DNA of 64,000 nt from an uncultured Victivallales bacterium (GTDB taxonomy: Bacteria; Verrucomicrobiota; Lentisphaeria; Victivallales; UBA1829): assembly GCA_934644965.1 (NCBI GenBank), contig CAKUDG010000005.1, positions 71,262-135,261 of the forward strand. Reading direction: 5' to 3'. The notes beneath the pieces were generated by a model, which saw only the letters and a program-made list of their open reading frames with translations, made no database searches and had not been told where the DNA came from. The translations under genes were made by a program, and so were the position numbers. Positions 8,729 to 18,350 of the stretch are shown in pieces. Positions within the stretch are counted from its first letter, which is position 1, and each line of letters starts with the position of its first letter.

Positions 8729-9541
8729 TCAGTTGCCGCGTTCCAGACGCGCCGCAAGCCTTTCCGGCAAACCCGCGGCAAGAATCTTCTTCTGCGTCGT
8801 CTTCAAATCATAGGGCAGACGGTATCTGACCACCTGCTTCCGGTCGGTATCGTAAATGGCAAAAGACGCACGCGGATCCCGGTTCCGGGGCTGCCCCACA
8901 CTCCCCACATTGATCAGATACTTGAACCCGGGCTGAATCGGAAGAACGATCGAATCCGCACGGGAAGTGTTTTCCGGGATGGGCCCCTCCTCGCGCCGGA
9001 AAGCCCAGTTCTGAATTTCGTCAATGGGCCTGTCGGAACGCATGGTGACCGGTTTCTTGCAGAACGCAATCGGCACATGGGAATGGCCGCAGAAACAAAG
9101 CTGGGTGAACTGATAGGAGAAATTGTCCGCGGCATGATGGGAATCGAAGATATATCCCCAGGTGTCGGGACTGTCCAGAGTGGCGTGGACCACGGTGATG
9201 CTCGTCCCGCGGATCGTGAGACGCATGGGCAGATCGGCCAGCCAGGTCCTGTCCTCCCGGCTGAGCTGGGCCTTGGTCCAGAGCACGGCAGTACGGGCGT
9301 GAGGATTGAACCCTTCCATGGCCTCATCGTTGTTGGAGACGTATTCGTCATGATTGCCCTTGACAGCCGCAATCATATTCAGAGAACGGGCCAGATCCAG
9401 GCATTCCTTGGGGTTGGCATTGTATCCGACAATATCCCCGAGGGAGATGTATTCGTCCACTCCGATTTCCCGGCAACAGGCCAGGACTGTGGAAAACGCT
9501 TCCAGATTGGCATGGACATCACTGAAAATCGCATATTTCAT
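8729..9541 (-). CDS. Metallophosphoesterase (YfcE/MPP-type)
   Basis: 270 residues with all five metallophosphoesterase motifs: FSDVHAN at residue 6, GDIVGYN near 35, GNHDE near 62, a VHATLD segment near 122 and CFCGHSHVP near 155. These supply the Asp, His and Asn ligands of a two-metal centre that hydrolyses phosphodiesters or phosphomonoesters. It has no signal peptide, so it is cytoplasmic. First gene of a minus-strand operon with the GT9 gene; the physiological substrate is not known. Confidence 0.92.
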   Translation of the reverse strand: MKYAIFSDVHANLEAFSTVLACCREIGVDEYISLGDIVGYNANPKECLDLARSLNMIAAVKGNHDEYVSNNDEAMEGFNPHARTAVLWTKAQLSREDRTWLADLPMRLTIRGTSITVVHATLDSPDTWGYIFDSHHAADNFSYQFTQLCFCGHSHVPIAFCKKPVTMRSDRPIDEIQNWAFRREEGPIPENTSRADSIVLPIQPGFKYLINVGSVGQPRNRDPRASFAIYDTDRKQVVRYRLPYDLKTTQKKILAAGLPERLAARLERGN

Positions 9542-9895
9542 TTCAATCAGATTCCCGTTCTCGCAGATTCCCGTTCTCAGAGCATGTCCCTTCCCGGAGC
9601 GGACACAGCTGCCGGCATGACGGGAAGCGGCAAAGACACCGTCATCCCACCGGCTCCGCCCTCACGCATCCTTCAGCGAGGACGGCTGTCAAGCATCAAC
9701 TCCGCAATATAGCTTCAAAACCCTCTGAATAAAAGTCCCAAAAGAGCCGACAAGCAAAAGATTTTGAAAAAAAAATGCTTTTTTCAGCGCACGAACAGGG
9801 ACTATTTTCATTTTTCCGCTTGAAAAAACAAACAAGAAAGTTTAGAGTTTGCCGGAAAATGCTAAATATCACAATCGCTCAGAGGAATACGCAAG
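9542..9895. other. Divergent intergenic region
   Basis: Separates the minus-strand phosphoesterase operon from the plus-strand pilus operon, so it should hold two promoters. The right 130 bases are very A/T-rich with A and T runs. A TTGAAA at 9821 is followed 16 bases later by TTAGAG, a weak candidate promoter for the pilus operon. No ORF of note. Confidence 0.45.
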
Positions 9896-11605
9896 GTGAC
9901 GGAAAACAGTGACTACATCCTCGAACTCCTCAAGGATTACGGGATGATTACGGACGAACAGATCGATGACGGCTGGAACGCCGTTGCGAAATCTGACGGG
10001 AAACTCGATATCATAGAGGCGCTCATCGAACTGAATTACGTCGATGAATTTGAAATGATGTCCATGCTCGCCCAGCAGTACGGACTCGAAACCCTGGATC
10101 TGAAAGGATATGAGATTCCTCAGGAAGTAATAGAAGCGATTGACGCGAAAACGGCGCATCGGTACAAAGTTGTGCCCGTCATGATGCATGACGATATCCT
10201 GACCATCGCCATGAGCGATCCCACGAAAATGGAGATCCTCGACTCCCTCCGGTATATTCTGAAACGGGATGTGGAAGCCGTCATCTCTCCCCGGGAACAG
10301 ATCAGAAGGCTTCTGGATTTGCATTACGGTTCCCTGCAGCAAAGCGTGGACACGCTGCTGGAAACCATGTCCGATGCGAGTGCGGTTGAACATGTCATGA
10401 GTTCTGAAGATGTCACCCACTCGGACATGGATGGAGATGCGCCCATCATCAAACTGGTGTCAATGCTGATTCTGGAGGCCTACAAACTGAAGGCGTCGGA
10501 CATTCATCTGGAGCCGCTGGAAAAACGCTACCGCGTCCGCTACCGCATCGACGGAGTGCTCCGGGAAATGGAAAGTCCTCCGAAATATCTTCAGGCGAAC
10601 ATTACCAGCCGCATCAAAATCATGTCCCACATGGATATTTCCGAAAAGAGAGTTCCCCAGGACGGACGTATCCAGATCAGGGTCATGGACAAGGACCTGG
10701 ACCTGCGTGTTTCGAGCATTCCGACCACGCACGGGGAAAGCATTGTCATGCGTATTCTCGACAAATCCAGCATTCAGCTTGAAATCTCCCAGCTCGGTTT
10801 TTATACTGACGATCAGGAAATCATCAACCGCATCATCGGCATGCCGGACGGAGTGTTCCTGGTCACCGGGCCGACGGGATCCGGCAAGACCACCAGTCTC
10901 TACGCATTTCTGAACACCATCAACACACCGAACCGGAAAATCATCACAGTGGAAGACCCTGTGGAATATCAGCTTGCCGGGATCAATCAGGTGCAGGTGA
11001 ATCCTCTGGTTCAGATGACCTTTGTGAACGCGTTGAGAGCCATGCTCCGTCAGGCGCCGAACATCATCATGGTGGGTGAAATCCGAGACCTGGAGACAGC
11101 GGAAATCGCCATCAACGCGTCTCTGACAGGGCACCTGGTGTTCAGCACGCTTCACACGAATGATGCGCCGAGCGCCGTGACCCGACTGGTCGACATGGGA
11201 GTTCAGCCCTTTCTTGTGGCATCAGCCGTCCGCGCGATCATGGCACAGCGTCTGGTGCGGCGCATCTGCAAGAAATGCAGTGCTCCGTATACGCCCACAC
11301 CAGACGAGATCCGTCTTCTGCGTCTGGATCAGAACTATATCAACAATTCCAATCTCCGGATGGGCAAGGGCTGTTCGGAATGCGGGGGGACGGGATACAA
11401 GGGACGCATGGGAATTTACGAAATCTTCATTCTGGGCGAAGAAATCCAGAATCTTATTTACAACAAGGAGTCGGCGTCCGTCATTCGCGAGGCGGCCCGG
11501 AAAAGCGGCATGAGGACCCTGCGGGAAGACGGGCTCAGAAAAGCCGCGGCGGGCATCACCTCCATCGCGGAAGTTCTCTCGACAACCATTGGCGACGAAG
11601 CCTAA
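9896..11605 (+). CDS. PilB/GspE-type secretion/pilus assembly ATPase (first copy)
   Basis: 569 residues, GTG start with AGAGGA nine bases upstream. The N-terminal 140 residues form a MshEN/GspE-II domain; the second half is the ATPase with Walker A GPTGSGKTT (near residue 325), an Asp box, Walker B 'IIMVGEIRDLETAE', a His box (HTNDAP) and a four-cysteine zinc motif (CKKC and CSECGG, residues about 458-505). It is a hexameric motor that powers pilus extension or type II secretion at the inner membrane. Directly followed by a second copy, PilT and PilC. The two copies differ most in the N-terminal domain, so they probably drive different machines or form a mixed complex. Confidence 0.95.
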   Translation: MTENSDYILELLKDYGMITDEQIDDGWNAVAKSDGKLDIIEALIELNYVDEFEMMSMLAQQYGLETLDLKGYEIPQEVIEAIDAKTAHRYKVVPVMMHDDILTIAMSDPTKMEILDSLRYILKRDVEAVISPREQIRRLLDLHYGSLQQSVDTLLETMSDASAVEHVMSSEDVTHSDMDGDAPIIKLVSMLILEAYKLKASDIHLEPLEKRYRVRYRIDGVLREMESPPKYLQANITSRIKIMSHMDISEKRVPQDGRIQIRVMDKDLDLRVSSIPTTHGESIVMRILDKSSIQLEISQLGFYTDDQEIINRIIGMPDGVFLVTGPTGSGKTTSLYAFLNTINTPNRKIITVEDPVEYQLAGINQVQVNPLVQMTFVNALRAMLRQAPNIIMVGEIRDLETAEIAINASLTGHLVFSTLHTNDAPSAVTRLVDMGVQPFLVASAVRAIMAQRLVRRICKKCSAPYTPTPDEIRLLRLDQNYINNSNLRMGKGCSECGGTGYKGRMGIYEIFILGEEIQNLIYNKESASVIREAARKSGMRTLREDGLRKAAAGITSIAEVLSTTIGDEA

Positions 11606-11627
11606 CCACACGGAGATCACACCCATC

Positions 11628-13316
11628 ATGCTGGACCCAGACAATCAGGCCCTGAAAGACATTCTCCTCGCATCGGAAGTCTGCACCGACGAACAGTTTC
11701 AGGAAGTCGAGGAGGAATTCGAGCGGACAGGGAAACCTTTGAAGGAAATACTCGTTGACTTTGGAATTCTTTCAGAAGAAAGGATTCTGGAGGAAATTGC
11801 GAACAGTCTCGGCACGGAAGTGGTCGACCTGACAAAAACGAATCTGGAAAAAACCGTTGTCGACATGCTGGACGGAGACACGGTCCGCATGCTAGGCGTG
11901 GTGCCGGTGGCTTTCGACGGAACCACCCTGACCGTCGCCGCCAGGAATCCCTTGAACTATCAGATTGCGGATGAACTGCGTTTCATTCTGAGCAAGGATG
12001 TAAACGTGGTGGTCGCCGCCGAAGATCAGATCGACAAATTCACGGAGAAATACTATCCCATCGACACAGCATCCATGCACGACATGCTTGCCGGAATGGA
12101 TCTCAGCGAAAACATGTTCAGCAGCGACGATTCCACCATGGATCTGGAAAACGTTGCGAACGAAGCGCCCATCGTGAAATTCGTGGACGCCGTTCTTTAC
12201 CAGGCCATCAAGGACAAAGCCTCCGACATTCATTTCGAGCCGTTTGAAAAGGAATTCAAAATCCGCTATCGAATTGACGGAGCCCTGTATGAAATGGCGC
12301 CGCCGCCGAAGAATCTGGCCATTCCCGTCATCAGCCGTATCAAAATCATGAGCGCGCTGAACATTTCCGAACGGAGGAAGCCGCAGGACGGGCGCATTCA
12401 GCTGAAAATCGCAGGGAAACCCGTGGACCTCCGTGTTTCGACGCTTCCGACGCAGCACGGGGAATCGGTCGTGCTCCGTGTTCTGGACCGTTCCGTCGTC
12501 AATCTGGATCTCGACGTTCTGGGGATCAGCGAAGACGTGCTGAAAAAGATCCGTGAAATCATCGCCATGCCAAACGGAATTTTCATCATCACCGGTCCGA
12601 CGGGTTCCGGCAAGACAACAACCCTTTACTCCGCCCTGAAGGAAATCAACCGGATCGAAGATAAAATCCTCACAGCCGAAGACCCCGTGGAATACGACCT
12701 GGAAGGCATCATCCAGCTTCCCATCAACGATGCGGTGGGAATGACCTTCGCCCGTGCGCTGAGGGCCTTTCTCCGCCAGGACCCCGACATCATCATGCTT
12801 GGGGAAACCCGAGACCTGGATTCGGCACAGATGGCGGTGCAGGCCTCTCTGACAGGGCACCTGGTGTTCACAACTCTGCATACGAACGACGCCGCGGGAG
12901 CGATTACACGACTGGTGGATATGGGAGTGGAGCCGTTTCTCATCAGCTCCTCCCTGATTGCGGTACTGGGGCAGCGTCTGATCCGTCGCGTCTGCCAGTC
13001 CTGCCGCGCGGAGTTTGTGCCGACGGACGAGGACCTGATGCTCCTCGGTCTGGAACGTCAGGATATAGGAGACCGAAAATTCTATTACGGGAAAGGCTGT
13101 CCCGTCTGCAATCACACGGGGTACAAGGGCAGGAAAGCCATTACGGAGCTTCTTGTGATGTCCCAGAAAATCAATGAACTGGTTCTGAGGAACTCCCCGA
13201 CGGCTGTCATCCGGGACAAGGCACGGGAACTGGGCATGGTGACAATGCGCGAAGACGGCATCCGGGCGATCCTGAACGGGGAAACCACTATGGAAGAAGT
13301 CCTGAAGTACACATAA
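11628..13316 (+). CDS. PilB/GspE-type secretion/pilus assembly ATPase (second copy)
   Basis: 562 residues from the ATG at 11628; a TTG at 11589 inside the previous gene would extend it but has no ribosome site. Same plan as its neighbour: MshEN-like N-terminal domain, Walker A GPTGSGKTT near residue 325, Walker B 'IIMLGETRDLDSAQ', His box HTNDAA, and zinc cysteines CQSC and CPVC. The usual Glu-Ile-Arg-Asp of Walker B reads GETRD here. Only 22 bases separate it from the first copy. Type IV pilus or type II secretion motor. Confidence 0.94.
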   Translation: MLDPDNQALKDILLASEVCTDEQFQEVEEEFERTGKPLKEILVDFGILSEERILEEIANSLGTEVVDLTKTNLEKTVVDMLDGDTVRMLGVVPVAFDGTTLTVAARNPLNYQIADELRFILSKDVNVVVAAEDQIDKFTEKYYPIDTASMHDMLAGMDLSENMFSSDDSTMDLENVANEAPIVKFVDAVLYQAIKDKASDIHFEPFEKEFKIRYRIDGALYEMAPPPKNLAIPVISRIKIMSALNISERRKPQDGRIQLKIAGKPVDLRVSTLPTQHGESVVLRVLDRSVVNLDLDVLGISEDVLKKIREIIAMPNGIFIITGPTGSGKTTTLYSALKEINRIEDKILTAEDPVEYDLEGIIQLPINDAVGMTFARALRAFLRQDPDIIMLGETRDLDSAQMAVQASLTGHLVFTTLHTNDAAGAITRLVDMGVEPFLISSSLIAVLGQRLIRRVCQSCRAEFVPTDEDLMLLGLERQDIGDRKFYYGKGCPVCNHTGYKGRKAITELLVMSQKINELVLRNSPTAVIRDKARELGMVTMREDGIRAILNGETTMEEVLKYT

Positions 13317-13355
13317 CCCCGGAAACGGGTAATTTTCATAAGATGAGGTGGTGTT

Positions 13356-14417
13356 ATGTCTGTTGAAATGAGCGATCTGCTCCAGCTTGTCGTAGACGAA
13401 GGAGTCAGCGACCTTCATATTGAGGTGGGAGCGCCTCCATGCGTGAGACTTCATGGTGATATGACACCGCTGGATCTGCCGCTTCTCACGCCGGAAGATA
13501 CGGAAAATCTGATGAAATCCATTGCCTCTCCGGCTCACATTCAGGCGATTGCGGAAAAAGGAGGAGCGGACTTCGGTTTTGCGTTCGGGGACCAGGCCCG
13601 TTTCCGTGTCAGCGCCTTCAAGCAGAAGGGCTGCATCGGGATGGTGCTGCGCCAGATTCCAAACAAGCTGATGACGCTGGAGAAACTGGGGTTGCCGCCA
13701 AGCATCAAGGATCTGCTGTATCGGCCAAGAGGACTGATTCTGGTTACGGGGCCGACGGGTTCCGGAAAGAGCACCACGCTGGCGTCCATGCTGGACGTTG
13801 TCAATCAGGAGAGAGACTGCCATATCATCACGGTGGAAGACCCGATTGAGTTTTATCACCAGCATAAAAGAAGCATCGTGATTCAACGTGAAATCGGGAC
13901 AGACGTTCCCTCCTTTGCCGAAGCTCTCCGGCGCGCCTTGCGCCAGGACCCGGACATCATTCTGGTGGGAGAACTGCGCGACCTGGAAACCATGGAAGCC
14001 GCCGTCTCCGCTGCGGAAACGGGGCATCTGGTGTTCGGTACGCTGCACACGACCGGAGCCGCACGGACGGTCGACCGGATCGTGGACGCCTTCCCCACCA
14101 ATCAGCAGGCTCAGATCCGGACACAGCTGGCCTCTTCACTGGTGGCGGTGATTTCCCAGGTGCTTCTGCCAAGAGAAGACAAACCTGGCCGCGTGGCCGC
14201 ATTTGAAATCATGATAACGACACCTTCGATTCAGGCCCTGATCCGCGACAACAAAACCTTCCGGATCACCTCCGACATTCAGACGGGAGCCAAATACGGT
14301 ATGAACACCCTTGATTCCCATCTTCTTGAGCTGTATGAGAAGAAGATCATCTCCTACGGCGAATTGATTACCAAAGCCCAGGATCCGCAGGGAATCATTC
14401 AGAAACTGGGCGGTTGA
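13356..14417 (+). CDS. pilT: Twitching motility retraction ATPase PilT
   Basis: 353 residues; ATG behind GAGGTGG. The short N-terminal PAS-like domain ('LLQLVVDEGVSDLHIEVGA') and the lack of the zinc cysteines set it apart from PilB. Walker A GPTGSGKST lies near residue 133, followed by 'EDPIEFYHQHKRSIVIQRE', Walker B 'IILVGELRDLETMEAA' and the HTT His box. PilT depolymerises the pilus and pulls the cell. The family's AIRNLIRE motif appears as 'SIQALIRDNKTFRI', slightly changed. Middle gene of the pilB-pilB-pilT-pilC run. Confidence 0.94.
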   Translation: MSVEMSDLLQLVVDEGVSDLHIEVGAPPCVRLHGDMTPLDLPLLTPEDTENLMKSIASPAHIQAIAEKGGADFGFAFGDQARFRVSAFKQKGCIGMVLRQIPNKLMTLEKLGLPPSIKDLLYRPRGLILVTGPTGSGKSTTLASMLDVVNQERDCHIITVEDPIEFYHQHKRSIVIQREIGTDVPSFAEALRRALRQDPDIILVGELRDLETMEAAVSAAETGHLVFGTLHTTGAARTVDRIVDAFPTNQQAQIRTQLASSLVAVISQVLLPREDKPGRVAAFEIMITTPSIQALIRDNKTFRITSDIQTGAKYGMNTLDSHLLELYEKKIISYGELITKAQDPQGIIQKLGG

Positions 14418-14472
14418 TTTTTCCTTTTTCCCGGTTACATTACCTCAATCAATACAAACGGAGTGACAGAAC

Positions 14473-15747
14473 ATGCCATTATTCCAGTATACTGCCATGG
14501 ATGCCAACGGCAAGGAGCAGAAAGGGAAGAAAGAGGCCGCATCCGAGGAAGCGGTCGCCACCTTTCTGAAAGAACAGGGGATGTTTCCCACATCCATCCG
14601 TCCTGCCCGGGGATCAAAGGATGAGAAGAAAAAGACGGCTTCCAAACAAGGGGGGTCCAAGAATGCCGGCGGTCTGATGAGCATGCAGATCGGGGGGAAC
14701 AACATCCGGAAGAAAGACCTGGTGACTCTGACGCGTCAGCTGGCGATTCTTCTTGACGCGGGGCTGCCGCTGATTCGCTCACTGAAGACGCTGGAACGTC
14801 AGGCAAAGAATCCAGCGCTCAAGAATGTTCTGGGGAAAGTCAGTGAATCCGTGGAAGGGGGATCGACCTTTTCGGAAGCGCTGGCCCAGCATCCGAAATC
14901 CTTTGACAAACTGTATCTGAACATGATCCGGGCCGGAGAGGCTGCCGGGAAAATGGAAGTGATTCTGACCCGTCTGGCAGAATTCATGGAAAAAGCCGCA
15001 CGGATCACAGGAAAAGTGAAGTCTGCGATGGTGTACCCGATCATCGTGCTTGTGATTGCAGGTCTGATCGGGACCGGACTGATGATTTTCATTGTGCCCA
15101 ACTTTGAGAAAATCTTCACGGAACTTCTGGAAGGAGAACCTCTTCCCGCTCTGACTCAGCTGGTGATGAACATCAGCAAAATCTTCCAGCAGCACATTCT
15201 GGAAGCCATTGTAGTCCTTATCGCGATTGTGATTGCGTACAAGCTGCTGAACAAGACGAAGCCGGGCAAATATGCGACGGACTGGGTGAAATACAACATG
15301 CCGCTGTTCGGTCCGATCATATCCCGTTCTGCGATTTCCAAGTTTTCGCGTACGCTGGGGACGCTGATGGGTTCAGGCGTGCCGGTATTGAATGCACTGA
15401 TCATCGTGCGCGACACGGCGGGGAACGACGTGGTCGCGAATGCGGTTCAGCAGGTGCATGACGCAGTGAAAGAAGGCGAAGGGATGGCGTCGCCTCTGAA
15501 CTCGACGAAAGTCTTTCCCGACATGGTCATCAGTATGATTGAAGTGGGAGAAGAAACAGGAAAACTGCCGGAAATGCTGGAGAAAATCGCAAATACCTAC
15601 GACGAGGAAGTGGACAATGCGGTTTCGGCACTGACATCCATGATTGAGCCGATCATGATTGTGTTTCTGGCGGTGGTGGTCGGCGGGATTGTGATTGCGC
15701 TCTTCATGCCGCTCGTCACCATCATTGAAAAACTCGGTGCCGGTTGA
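14473..15747 (+). CDS. pilC: Inner-membrane pilus/secretion platform protein PilC/GspF
   Basis: 424 residues. A short N-terminal domain ('MPLFQYTAMDANGKEQKGKK') is followed by two GspF domains, each with LLDAGLPLIRSLKTL or FSRTLGTLMGSGVPVLNAL cores, and three membrane helices (about 190-220, 240-260 and 395-420). It is the membrane platform on which PilB and PilT act. Complete length for the family. Overlap-free but close to manC behind it (stop at 15747, next ATG at 15750). Confidence 0.95.
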   Translation: MPLFQYTAMDANGKEQKGKKEAASEEAVATFLKEQGMFPTSIRPARGSKDEKKKTASKQGGSKNAGGLMSMQIGGNNIRKKDLVTLTRQLAILLDAGLPLIRSLKTLERQAKNPALKNVLGKVSESVEGGSTFSEALAQHPKSFDKLYLNMIRAGEAAGKMEVILTRLAEFMEKAARITGKVKSAMVYPIIVLVIAGLIGTGLMIFIVPNFEKIFTELLEGEPLPALTQLVMNISKIFQQHILEAIVVLIAIVIAYKLLNKTKPGKYATDWVKYNMPLFGPIISRSAISKFSRTLGTLMGSGVPVLNALIIVRDTAGNDVVANAVQQVHDAVKEGEGMASPLNSTKVFPDMVISMIEVGEETGKLPEMLEKIANTYDEEVDNAVSALTSMIEPIMIVFLAVVVGGIVIALFMPLVTIIEKLGAG

Positions 15748-15749
15748 TC

Positions 15750-16868
15750 ATGCAGAACAGCGGAGAGAGACACACGGGCAACGCCTATGCAGTCATCATG
15801 GCCGGAGGTCGCGGGGAACGGTTCTGGCCGCAGAGCCGACTCTCCCATCCGAAGCAGCTGCTTCGGCTTCTGGGAAATCTGACGCTGATTGAACTGACTG
15901 CGGAAAGACTGCAGACGCTGTTTGACCCGTCGCGGATCATCGTGATCACCAATGACGACTATGTGGCGCCGATGCGTTCATTGATGTCGAACATTCCCGG
16001 ATCGAACATCATCGGTGAACCTGCGGGCCGTGATACAGCGCCGTGCGCGGCGCTTGCGGCGGCCTATATCCGTTCCGTGTCAAAAGAGGAGAATCCGCTG
16101 ATCTGTCTTCTGCCGGCGGATCATCTCATCAACGATGTTCAGGCTTTCACGGGCGTGATACAGGATTCTCTGGATCTGGCCCGCGCGAGCGGCCGCTTCG
16201 TCACGATCGGAGTGAAACCGACCTTCGCCAGCACGGGATACGGCTATGTTGAAACAGCCGAAGCGCTGAACTATTCCTTCCGGACAAAATTCAATGAAGG
16301 CTGTTCGTTCAAAGAGAAACCGGATGCGGAACTGGCTGAAAAGTATCTGGCATCCGGGCGCTACAAGTGGAACAGCGGGATCTTCATCATGCCGCAGGAT
16401 TCGCTTCTCCGTGCATTTGAGCAGCACGCGCCGGATCTTTCGGCGTTTTACGAAGATCTTCTGGATTATTTCATGGGGGAAGGGACAAAGGGCGTGACGC
16501 TGGAGGACATCTACGGGAGAGTCCGGAAAATCTCCATTGACTACGCGATCATGGAAAAGGTGAAGAATCTTGCGGTGGCGGAATGCACGTTTGACTGGGA
16601 CGATGTGGGGTCGTGGACCTCCATGCGCAATCAGATCCGTCCGGAAAGCAACAACAACGTGGTTCGCGGGCTGCATCTGGGGATAGACACGAAAGACTGC
16701 ATCGTGGTCGGGACTCCGAAGCACCTGATCGCCACGGTGGATATTGAAGACACAATTATTGTCCATACGGAGGATGCGACTCTGGTCTGCAACGGGAAGT
16801 CTGCGCAGCGGATCAAGGAACTGGTGCAGCTGATTGCGTCCAAACCGGAGCTGGAGTCCTTCCTTTAA
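15750..16868 (+). CDS. manC: Mannose-1-phosphate guanylyltransferase
   Basis: 372 residues. Nucleotide-binding signature 'AVIMAGGRGERFWPQSR' with the following KQLLRL near residue 16-35, a GVKPTFASTGYGYVE segment, the FKEKPD motif and WNSGIF in the middle. It makes GDP-mannose from mannose-1-phosphate and GTP for surface polysaccharide. It is the short form, without the phosphomannose isomerase domain. The ATG at 15750 is two bases after the pilC stop; a TTG at 15744 is also possible. Its place in the pilus operon may reflect a shared envelope role, or only compact gene order. Confidence 0.93.
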   Translation: MQNSGERHTGNAYAVIMAGGRGERFWPQSRLSHPKQLLRLLGNLTLIELTAERLQTLFDPSRIIVITNDDYVAPMRSLMSNIPGSNIIGEPAGRDTAPCAALAAAYIRSVSKEENPLICLLPADHLINDVQAFTGVIQDSLDLARASGRFVTIGVKPTFASTGYGYVETAEALNYSFRTKFNEGCSFKEKPDAELAEKYLASGRYKWNSGIFIMPQDSLLRAFEQHAPDLSAFYEDLLDYFMGEGTKGVTLEDIYGRVRKISIDYAIMEKVKNLAVAECTFDWDDVGSWTSMRNQIRPESNNNVVRGLHLGIDTKDCIVVGTPKHLIATVDIEDTIIVHTEDATLVCNGKSAQRIKELVQLIASKPELESFL

Positions 16869-16932
16869 AGATTTTTCCAAGAGCCTGCGCGCCCGGAACA
16901 ACCCGACTGCATATTTTGCGACGAAACGACTT

Positions 16933-17667
16933 ATGAAACACCGTGCATCCGTTTTCCTGCTGAATATCGGCAACAGCAGAGTTCAGATGAAGAAGATTGT
17001 CGACGGGGCGGGAGGGGAACTCCGCACGATTCCGACGGCGGAGTTTCAGGCGGATCTTGTCTTCGGTTCCGGGCTTCCTGTTGCGGCGGCATGCGTGGTT
17101 CCGGAATGGACGGAAAGGCTCCGGGCGGAGGGGGCGTTTCTGGTGGGGAAGGACAAGAAACTGCCGTTTGACTGTTCGCAGATGGACATGTCCACAGTGG
17201 GAGCGGACCGTCTGGCGAATGCGGCAGTGCTGGCGTCAGGCCCCCTGCCCGCGCTTGCCGTGGACTTCGGAACGGCCATCAACAGCGAATATGTCGACAG
17301 CACCGGACGTTTTCTGGGGGGCGCCATTCTGCCCGGCAGGCATCTGATCCGGCGCGCGCTGCATCTTTTTACGGGGCAGCTTCCGGAAATTCCGTTTTAC
17401 GAAACTCCGGCATTCTATCCGGCGTCGAACACTGCCGATGCGCTGAGATGGGGGACGGATTCGCTTCTTCTTGCCGGAGTGAAAGAGCTTCTGAAAGAAG
17501 CGGGAGAGAAGTCTCCGCCCGGGATGCCTGCGCCGTACTGCGTTGCCTGCGGAGGGGACCGTGATTTTTTTCTCCGGCACCTTCCCGGAATTTTTGTGAA
17601 AGGCGAAGAGGATTTTACCCTGACCGGTGTTCAACTCATCTGGGAGCAGAATCATCATGAGAGTTAA
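16933..17667 (+). CDS. coaX: Type III pantothenate kinase (CoaX) with altered first motif
   Basis: 244 residues from the ATG at 16933; the longer frame upstream overlaps manC and has no ribosome site. The family motifs are present in order: phosphate-binding 'LLNIGNSRVQ' at residue 9, 'VGADRLAN' with Asp92, 'DFGTA' with Asp111 and 'GGAILPG' near residue 130. CoaX phosphorylates pantothenate, the first step of coenzyme A synthesis. Two changes stand out: the first motif is normally DxGNT, and here the Asp is Asn11; and the usual Asp after DxGTA (as in 'TxD') is Glu119. The first Asp binds the metal and phosphate, so activity is uncertain. Overlaps trpF by 11 bases. Confidence 0.82.
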   Translation: MKHRASVFLLNIGNSRVQMKKIVDGAGGELRTIPTAEFQADLVFGSGLPVAAACVVPEWTERLRAEGAFLVGKDKKLPFDCSQMDMSTVGADRLANAAVLASGPLPALAVDFGTAINSEYVDSTGRFLGGAILPGRHLIRRALHLFTGQLPEIPFYETPAFYPASNTADALRWGTDSLLLAGVKELLKEAGEKSPPGMPAPYCVACGGDRDFFLRHLPGIFVKGEEDFTLTGVQLIWEQNHHES

Positions 17668-18337
17668 AATCTGCGGCATCAGAAACGAGGAAGACCTGAA
17701 ATGCGTGGCGGACTCCGGAGCGGATGCGGCCGGATTTCTGCTGGGACAGCTTCACAGTTCTCCGGACTTCATTCTGGCAAGCACGGCGGCGCGTCTGTGC
17801 CATGCGCTTCCGCCGTATGTGAGTCCGGTAATCGTCACTCATCTGACGGATCCGGAGGACATTCTGGATCTGGTGCTTCAGACGGGCATCACAAGCATTC
17901 AGCTGCACGGCGGCAGCACACCGGAACAGGTCATGGCACTGCGCGATATGCTGCCGCCCGGAGCCAAGCTGATTCTGGGGACACATCTGGAATCGGAAAG
18001 ATCGTTCCCCGCGCTGATGGATTTCTACCGCCTTGTGGACGGGATTCTCCTGGACAGCTGCGACCCCGTTCACAACAGGGTGGGAGGAACCGGAATGACT
18101 CACGACTGGAAACTCAGCGCGAAGTTCGTTTCCATCTCCCCTGTTCCGGTCATTCTTGCCGGCGGACTGACTCCGGAAAATGTGGGGGAAGCCATCCGGA
18201 CGGTGGGTCCGTACGCAGTGGATGTCAACACTGCAATGAAGCGTGAGGAAGACGGGAGTCTTTCTGCCGAAAAGTGTCAGAAATTCGTAGCCGCCGCACG
18301 CAGCGCGGCGGAACTGTTCCATTCTCCAAAAAGCTAA
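17657..18337 (+). CDS. trpF: Phosphoribosylanthranilate isomerase
   Basis: 226 residues. It opens MRVKICGIRNEEDLK, with the catalytic Cys at residue 6, and has the partner Asp in 'GILLDSCDP', the GGTGMTHDW motif and the phosphate-binding 'ILAGGLTPENV'. These are the hallmarks of TrpF, a TIM barrel in tryptophan synthesis. The last phosphate loop reads VDVNTAMKREE in place of the usual VDVSSGVE, a mild change. No other trp genes lie nearby, so it is an orphan copy. ATG lies inside the end of coaX (coupled). If the organism lacks other trp genes, it could be a paralogue with another job. Confidence 0.88.
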   Translation: MRVKICGIRNEEDLKCVADSGADAAGFLLGQLHSSPDFILASTAARLCHALPPYVSPVIVTHLTDPEDILDLVLQTGITSIQLHGGSTPEQVMALRDMLPPGAKLILGTHLESERSFPALMDFYRLVDGILLDSCDPVHNRVGGTGMTHDWKLSAKFVSISPVPVILAGGLTPENVGEAIRTVGPYAVDVNTAMKREEDGSLSAEKCQKFVAAARSAAELFHSPKS

Positions 18338-18350
18338 GGAATTTCGACTG

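Noticed and set aside
11892..14048. 718-codon minus-strand frame across the second pilB and pilT
   Set aside because: It is antisense to two complete ATPase genes with all motifs, and has no ribosome site or recognisable domain. Long shadow frames are expected in this GC-rich DNA.
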